A stretch of DNA of 17,754 nucleotides from NCBI GenBank assembly GCA_947176565.1, contig CAMWRC010000003.1:1-17754 (forward strand), read 5' to 3'. Shown piece after piece: positions 14,223-17,754 of this stretch (position 1 is the first letter of the stretch; the number at the start of each line of letters is the position of its first letter). Made by a program: the position numbers and the translations under genes. A model generated the notes under the pieces. That model did not search any database. It was not told the origin of the DNA and saw nothing but the letters and a program-made list of their open reading frames with translations. The DNA is from an uncultured Ruminococcus sp. (GTDB lineage: Bacteria > Bacillota > Clostridia > Oscillospirales > Ruminococcaceae).

Positions 14223-16295
14223 ATGAAAAAAACACATAAAATCACGGCATTTATATCAGCTGCTGTAATGGCTGCTGCTTCCATGCCGTTTACAGCTCCG
14301 GTATCTGCAGCTGATACAGTATTCCCATATACGATTCAGGGCGAAGATATGGAAGGCGCAGAGCTGTGGACAAAAATATATGCTGATGAATTTCCGGGAT
14401 TCAACGGCGAGGGATTTACTTATATAACGGGAGGTCCGGTTTCGTTTACGCTTACTGTTCCTGAGGACGGTATGTATAATGTCAGCGTAAGAGGATTGCA
14501 GATACTAGACAAAGAGGGCAGCGGACGTATGGAAACTATTGCTATAAACGGCGTTGAGTATTCCAAAACAGTTCCATATTATGATAAGTGGACGGATATT
14601 GATTTTGGAGTTGTACGTCTCAAGGCGGGTGAAAATGAAATAGCGTTCCTGAACAAGTACGGCTATCTTGCAATAGATGAGGTTACAGTTACAGAAGCAG
14701 TATTTCCTGATGTTACTGTTGCTTCCGGAGTACCATGCGACCCCGATGCTACAGACGAAACAAAGGCTCTTATGAAATATCTGAGCAGCGTTTACGGAAA
14801 GGGAATCCTTTCAGGTCAGCAGGAAATTTACGGCGGCGGTCACAGCGTATCTACAGATATAAGATACGACGCTTCACAGGATAAATGCGTTGACGGAAAA
14901 GGTAAGGAATATGTCATTGACCGCGAAAGCGAAGCCGTTGACAAGGACGGAAATAAATTCTACTGGCATTGTTCTGACGATGTGAGAACATATACCTATG
15001 ACGAGCAGAACCGGAATTACAAGTATGATTATTATGACCAGGAGATGGACGCCTATAAGGAAATAACAGGCGAATATTCGGCTATACGCGGATTTGACTT
15101 CATGAATTATAATCCGCTTTACGGCTGGGACGACGGAACAACTCAGCGTGTCATTGAATGGGTAAAGGAACGCGGAGGAATTGCAACTGCTTGCTGGCAT
15201 ATAAATCTCCCGACCGATTTTTCAAATTATGAGCTGGGAGAAGCTGTTGACTGGTCACAGTGTTCATACAAGAATAATTCACAGTTCAGCATTGCAGACG
15301 CTGTAAAAGAGGGAACTAAGGAAAATGATTATCTCAATCTTGCAATTGCAGATTTAGCAGAGCAGTTCCTCATACTTCAGGAAGCAGGCGTTCCGCTTAT
15401 GTGGAGACCTTTCCATGAAGCCGAGGGCAACGGAGGCGCGGACGGAAGCGGTGCATGGTTCTGGTGGGCGCAGGACGGCGCAGAGGATTATAAAGCACTC
15501 TGGAATTATCTTTATGACCAGCTCACAAATAAATACGGCGTTCACAATCTTATCTGGCTTCAGAATCTCTACGCATGGTCTGATGAATCTGCCGAATGGT
15601 ATGTAGGCGACAGCAAGGCTGATATTGTCGGATTTGATAAGTATGATACTGTATATAACCGTCATGATGGTCTTACAGAAGGTCCTAACGAGGACTGCAA
15701 CAGTAATGTTTACTGGTCGCTTCATGATTATGTTGACGGCAACAAGATGATTTCAATTATGGAAAACAGTACAGTTCCGAGTCTGTCCAATATAACTACG
15801 GAAAAAGCAACGTGGCTTTATTTCTGTACATGGTACGATAACGGTCAGGATAATTTCCTTTCCGGCGACAATTACAATAATAAAGATACATTGAAGGAAC
15901 TCGGTTCAAGCGACTACTGCATAAATCTTGAGGATTTGCCTGAAAATCTCTATGTTCTTTCAGAAAGCGGCAATACGAATCCTACAAAGCCGCCGGTTAC
16001 GACAAAAGCTCCGGATTCTTCTGAGCCGGAAGGAACAACGGTTACAACTGCTGTAAGTGTTCCAGATTCATCAGAGCCGTCTGGCGAAAGATTTGCAGGC
16101 GATGCAAACTGTGACGGAGAAGTTTCCGTTGCTGATGCTACGCTGATATTGCAGTATCTAGGCAATAAGGATAAGTATACGATTTCGGAGCAGGGAATGG
16201 TGAACGGTGATGTTGACGGTGAAACAGGACTTTCTCCGGTTGATGCGCTTACTATTCAGAAATTCGATGCAAAACAGATTGATAAGCTTGATTGA
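14223..16295 (+). CDS. Secreted GH26 beta-mannanase with CBM35 and dockerin
   Basis: A modular extracellular enzyme of 690 residues. Residues 1-30 are a signal peptide (MKKTHK, a hydrophobic core, cleavage near VSAA-DT). Residues about 36-160 form a CBM35-type carbohydrate-binding module (GEDMEGAE; GPVSFTLTVPEDGMYNVSVR; LAIDEVTVTEA). Residues about 175-580 form a GH26 catalytic domain, with acid/base Glu399 in WRPFHEAEG and nucleophile Glu514 in SIMENSTVP. A Thr/Pro/Ser linker (about 584-621) leads to a type I dockerin (625-690) with GDANCDGEVSVAD and GDVDGETGLSPVD calcium loops. GH26 most often hydrolyses beta-1,4-mannan, and the dockerin predicts assembly onto a scaffoldin cohesin. The ATG at 14223 is chosen over an in-frame ATG at 14193 because AGGAGG lies 8 nt upstream of it and because it opens the signal peptide. 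The gene has its own promoter and terminator. Confidence 0.93.
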   Translation: MKKTHKITAFISAAVMAAASMPFTAPVSAADTVFPYTIQGEDMEGAELWTKIYADEFPGFNGEGFTYITGGPVSFTLTVPEDGMYNVSVRGLQILDKEGSGRMETIAINGVEYSKTVPYYDKWTDIDFGVVRLKAGENEIAFLNKYGYLAIDEVTVTEAVFPDVTVASGVPCDPDATDETKALMKYLSSVYGKGILSGQQEIYGGGHSVSTDIRYDASQDKCVDGKGKEYVIDRESEAVDKDGNKFYWHCSDDVRTYTYDEQNRNYKYDYYDQEMDAYKEITGEYSAIRGFDFMNYNPLYGWDDGTTQRVIEWVKERGGIATACWHINLPTDFSNYELGEAVDWSQCSYKNNSQFSIADAVKEGTKENDYLNLAIADLAEQFLILQEAGVPLMWRPFHEAEGNGGADGSGAWFWWAQDGAEDYKALWNYLYDQLTNKYGVHNLIWLQNLYAWSDESAEWYVGDSKADIVGFDKYDTVYNRHDGLTEGPNEDCNSNVYWSLHDYVDGNKMISIMENSTVPSLSNITTEKATWLYFCTWYDNGQDNFLSGDNYNNKDTLKELGSSDYCINLEDLPENLYVLSESGNTNPTKPPVTTKAPDSSEPEGTTVTTAVSVPDSSEPSGERFAGDANCDGEVSVADATLILQYLGNKDKYTISEQGMVNGDVDGETGLSPVDALTIQKFDAKQIDKLD

Positions 16296-16326
16296 TAAGA
16301 TTCTATAATATATTTAAAAATTCAAA

Positions 16327-16354
16327 AACCGGCTGTTCCGACAGTCGGTTTTTT
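16327..16354 (+). terminator. Intrinsic terminator of the GH26 gene
   Basis: AACCGGCTGT (16327-16336) pairs with ACAGTCGGTT (16341-16350) around TCCG with one G-T pair, followed by TTTT. It starts 31 nt after the stop codon. Confidence 0.92.
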
Positions 16355-16382
16355 AAATGTTATTGGCTGCTAACGAAAAGTG

Positions 16383-16411
16383 TTGACATATCTGTGTGAA
16401 TGTAGTATAAT
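16383..16411 (+). promoter_or_regulatory. Sigma-A promoter of the leader RNA/lipase unit
   Basis: Perfect TTGACA (16383-16388), 17-nt spacer and perfect TATAAT (16406-16411). Predicted start is about 16418, which is 137 nt before the next start codon. Confidence 0.93.
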
Positions 16412-16417
16412 ATATAT

Positions 16418-16550
16418 GCGGATTATGGGATTTATTCCGGAATCGGCAGACTTTAATCGATGTTTTCGGGCAGCAGAGTAATCTTTGTTATCGGTCAACT
16501 GTAAATTTACTGACTTCTATATGCCCGCTGTAACTGCGGGTATTTTTATT
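16418..16550 (+). ncRNA. Structured leader or small RNA ending in a terminator; class not recognised
   Basis: About 130 nt lie between a consensus promoter and an intrinsic terminator with no open frame of note, the layout of a riboswitch/attenuator leader or a free-standing sRNA. Local pairings include GTAAT/GTTAT around CTTT (about 16478-16491) and GGTCA/TGACT enclosing GTA-AATT-TAC (about 16493-16515). CGGGCA at 16467-16472 can pair with TGCCCG at 16522-16527, which is the left arm of the terminator, so a mutually exclusive antiterminator is possible. I do not see the conserved cores of T-box, TPP, SAM, glycine, c-di-GMP-I, fluoride, THF or SRP RNAs. The class remains unknown. Confidence 0.6.
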
Positions 16551-16554
16551 TTTT
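16521..16554 (+). terminator. Intrinsic terminator directly abutting the lipase start codon
   Basis: ATGCCCGC (16521-16528) pairs with GCGGGTAT (16536-16543) around TGTAACT with one G-T pair, followed by TTTTATTTTTT up to the base before the ATG at 16555. It sits downstream of the promoter at 16383 and before the gene, so it would block the gene unless readthrough or antitermination occurs. Confidence 0.8.
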
Positions 16555-17397
16555 ATGGATAATAATAAGAATAAATATAAAATATGTGATACAAAATATC
16601 CGATATTCATGATACATGGTATGGGATTCCGTGACAGCGAAATCGGATACTGGGGAAGAATCCCCGATACCCTGAAAAAATACGGCGCAAAAGTTTTTTT
16701 CGGATTTCAGGACGCTAACGGCTCTATAGAAAGCAACTGCGTAAAACTGGAAAAATCTCTTCTGGATTTTATTTCAGAATCAGGCACGGAGAAAGTCAAT
16801 ATAATTGCTCATTCAAAGGGTGGAATCGAAGCGCGTTATCTGATTTCAACAATGGGACTCGGAAAATATATTGCGTCTGTAACAACTATAAGTTCACCTC
16901 ACAACGGCTCAAAAACTATGGATAAACTCATGAAACTTCCGGATTTTCTTCTGCGCGGCGGAAGCAGTGTGTTTGATTTCTTCATGAAGCTGGGCGGCGA
17001 CGGGAATCCTCAGACATACCGTTGCCTCGAACAGCTCACAACCGGTTTCATGAATGGATTCAATGAGAAAAATCCCGATGAACCTGATATATATTACAGA
17101 AGCTATGCGTTTGAAATGCGCAGCGTATTCAGCGATGTTATAATGGCTGTTCCGTGGGCGACAGTCAAAATGCTGAACGGCAGAAGCGATGGTATGCTTT
17201 CTCCGGAAGAAGTAGCTTGGGGAGATTTCAAGGGCGTTTTTACCGGTACGGGCAGACGCGGGATTTCCCACCCTGATGAGGTCGATATGAGACGTGTGAA
17301 TTTCAGCCGGCGGAAACCTGAAAGTCAATACGAAATTTCCGATATAACTAAGTTTTATGTTAAGATTGTATCGGAACTGAAAGAGATGGGATTCTGA
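16555..17397 (+). CDS. Lipase-like alpha/beta hydrolase
   Basis: A 280-residue serine hydrolase resembling bacterial triacylglycerol lipases and esterases. The oxyanion-hole motif HGMG lies at residues 21-24 after a beta strand (YPIFMI). The nucleophile elbow AHSKGG places Ser87. Asp212 in GRSDGMLS matches the DGMV-type acid position, and His239 in GISHPDEVDM is the likely catalytic His. The cap or lid spans about 110-165. No signal peptide or membrane helix is present, so it is probably cytoplasmic, unlike secreted lipases; the substrate is unknown. ATG 16555 is the only in-frame start that keeps the first strand, yet no Shine-Dalgarno precedes it; the upstream bases are the T-run of a terminator. 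The stop is immediately followed by the TM1266-family start, suggesting coexpression. Confidence 0.85.
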   Translation: MDNNKNKYKICDTKYPIFMIHGMGFRDSEIGYWGRIPDTLKKYGAKVFFGFQDANGSIESNCVKLEKSLLDFISESGTEKVNIIAHSKGGIEARYLISTMGLGKYIASVTTISSPHNGSKTMDKLMKLPDFLLRGGSSVFDFFMKLGGDGNPQTYRCLEQLTTGFMNGFNEKNPDEPDIYYRSYAFEMRSVFSDVIMAVPWATVKMLNGRSDGMLSPEEVAWGDFKGVFTGTGRRGISHPDEVDMRRVNFSRRKPESQYEISDITKFYVKIVSELKEMGF

Positions 17398-17646
17398 ATG
17401 AATGAAAAACGTATCGCAGTTGCAGCGATTGTCATTGATGACCCTGAAGCGGTCAGAGATGTCAACAGCATACTGCATGAATATAATGAAATAATAATCG
17501 GACGTATGGGTATACCCTACAGAGAACGCGGAATATCGCTTATTTCCGTTGCAGTTGACGCTTCGCCTGATAAAATAAGCAGTCTTACAGGTAAACTTGG
17601 GCATATTAAAGGTGTATCTGTAAAAACGGCTGTATCAAAAAAATAA
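17398..17646 (+). CDS. TM1266-family putative [FeFe]-hydrogenase system regulator
   Basis: An 82-residue protein with a ferredoxin-like/NikR C-terminal-type fold pattern. RIAVAAIVIDDPEAVRDVNSIL (strand-helix), EIIIGRMGIPYRERGISLISVAVD (two strands around a conserved GRMGxPY turn) and ISSLTGKLGHIKGVSVKTAVS (helix-strand) match the TM1266 family, often annotated as iron-only hydrogenase system putative regulator and usually found near hydE/hydF/hydG. No DNA-binding domain is present, so direct regulation is unproven. The ATG follows the lipase stop with no gap, and a weak GAGATGGG at about 17384-17391 precedes it. No hydrogenase or maturase gene is in this window. Assignment is by pattern recognition. 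Confidence 0.78.
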   Translation: MNEKRIAVAAIVIDDPEAVRDVNSILHEYNEIIIGRMGIPYRERGISLISVAVDASPDKISSLTGKLGHIKGVSVKTAVSKK

Positions 17647-17678
17647 ATTTTATATATAACGTGTTTTCGGGAGAATTT

Positions 17679-17754
17679 ATGAATTATATAATCAGAAAAA
17701 TAGAGAAATAAGAATATCCTGTTTTAGATGATTTTCTTAATGAAGCAATTTTTA
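17679..17754 (+). pseudogene. 5' end of a GNAT-type acetyltransferase gene with an in-frame stop
   Basis: GGGAGA (17669-17674) precedes ATG at 17679, which reads MNYIIRKIEK then TAA (17709-17711). The same frame continues EYPVLDDFLNEAIF to the window edge. The combined pattern matches the N-terminus of small GNAT N-acetyltransferases (an IRK-type strand, then a helix with LLxDFLYEAIF). No alternative start codon lies between the TAA and the edge. Either the gene is broken by a nonsense change or translation starts further downstream; the remainder is outside the window. Confidence 0.6.

Noticed and set aside
16418..16550. Known riboswitch, SRP or 6S RNA
   Set aside because: None of the conserved cores of the common classes could be recognised by eye, and the length and shape do not fit 6S or SRP RNA; left as unknown.
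16909..17604. 231-residue open frame on the - strand
   Set aside because: It lies wholly opposite the lipase and TM1266 genes, lacks a recognisable domain, and has a composition typical of a reverse-strand shadow.

Overview
The window reads as a chromosomal segment from a low-to-moderate GC Gram-positive anaerobe of the Ruminococcus/Oscillospiraceae type. The evidence is the Firmicutes-style infB-rbfA-nrnA-truB-ribF gene order, strong AGGAGG ribosome binding sites, sigma-A promoters (TTGACA-17-TATAAT), a secreted GH26 enzyme with a C-terminal dockerin (a cellulosome part) and a TM1266-type [FeFe]-hydrogenase-associated protein. The genus is inferred; no rRNA gene is present. All convincing genes are on the + strand.

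Layout. (1) 1-5596: a tightly packed translation/RNA/cofactor operon: the 3' part of infB (its start lies upstream of the window), rbfA, nrnA (DHH phosphoesterase), truB and ribF, with gaps of 18 nt or less or short overlaps. The visible IF-2 N-terminus opens with an exact 36-bp tandem repeat. (2) About 5670-7060: a TnpB-only IS200/IS605-type insertion between ribF and the next operon. All RuvC and zinc-finger residues of TnpB are present, no TnpA is visible, and a candidate right-end/omega-RNA segment follows. (3) 7087-12028: a four-gene membrane cluster of ABC ATPase, ABC-2 permease, GldG-like protein and DUF4340 protein, all overlapping or closely spaced, which probably form one complex at the cytoplasmic membrane. 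(4) 12131-12412: a small conserved-type gene of unknown function ending at a strong terminator. (5) 12471-14020: a self-contained transcription unit (promoter, three tandem YbjN-like genes, terminator) whose copies show recent duplication and mosaic exchange. (6) 14134-16354: a single-gene unit for a secreted CBM35-GH26-dockerin protein, likely a cellulosomal beta-mannanase. (7) 16383-17646: a strong promoter, a structured leader of about 130 nt ending in an intrinsic terminator whose T-run touches the next start codon, then a lipase-like alpha/beta hydrolase and the TM1266-family gene. (8) 17679-17754: the start of a GNAT acetyltransferase gene interrupted by an in-frame TAA at codon 11.

The best candidates for undescribed biology are the leader RNA at 16418-16550, the mosaic YbjN-like array at 12555-13981, and the GldA/F/G-like ABC cluster paired with a DUF4340 protein in a probable non-gliding Gram-positive. 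Most of the rest is well-understood core metabolism. No CRISPR array, tRNA, rRNA, prophage or clear defence system was seen.
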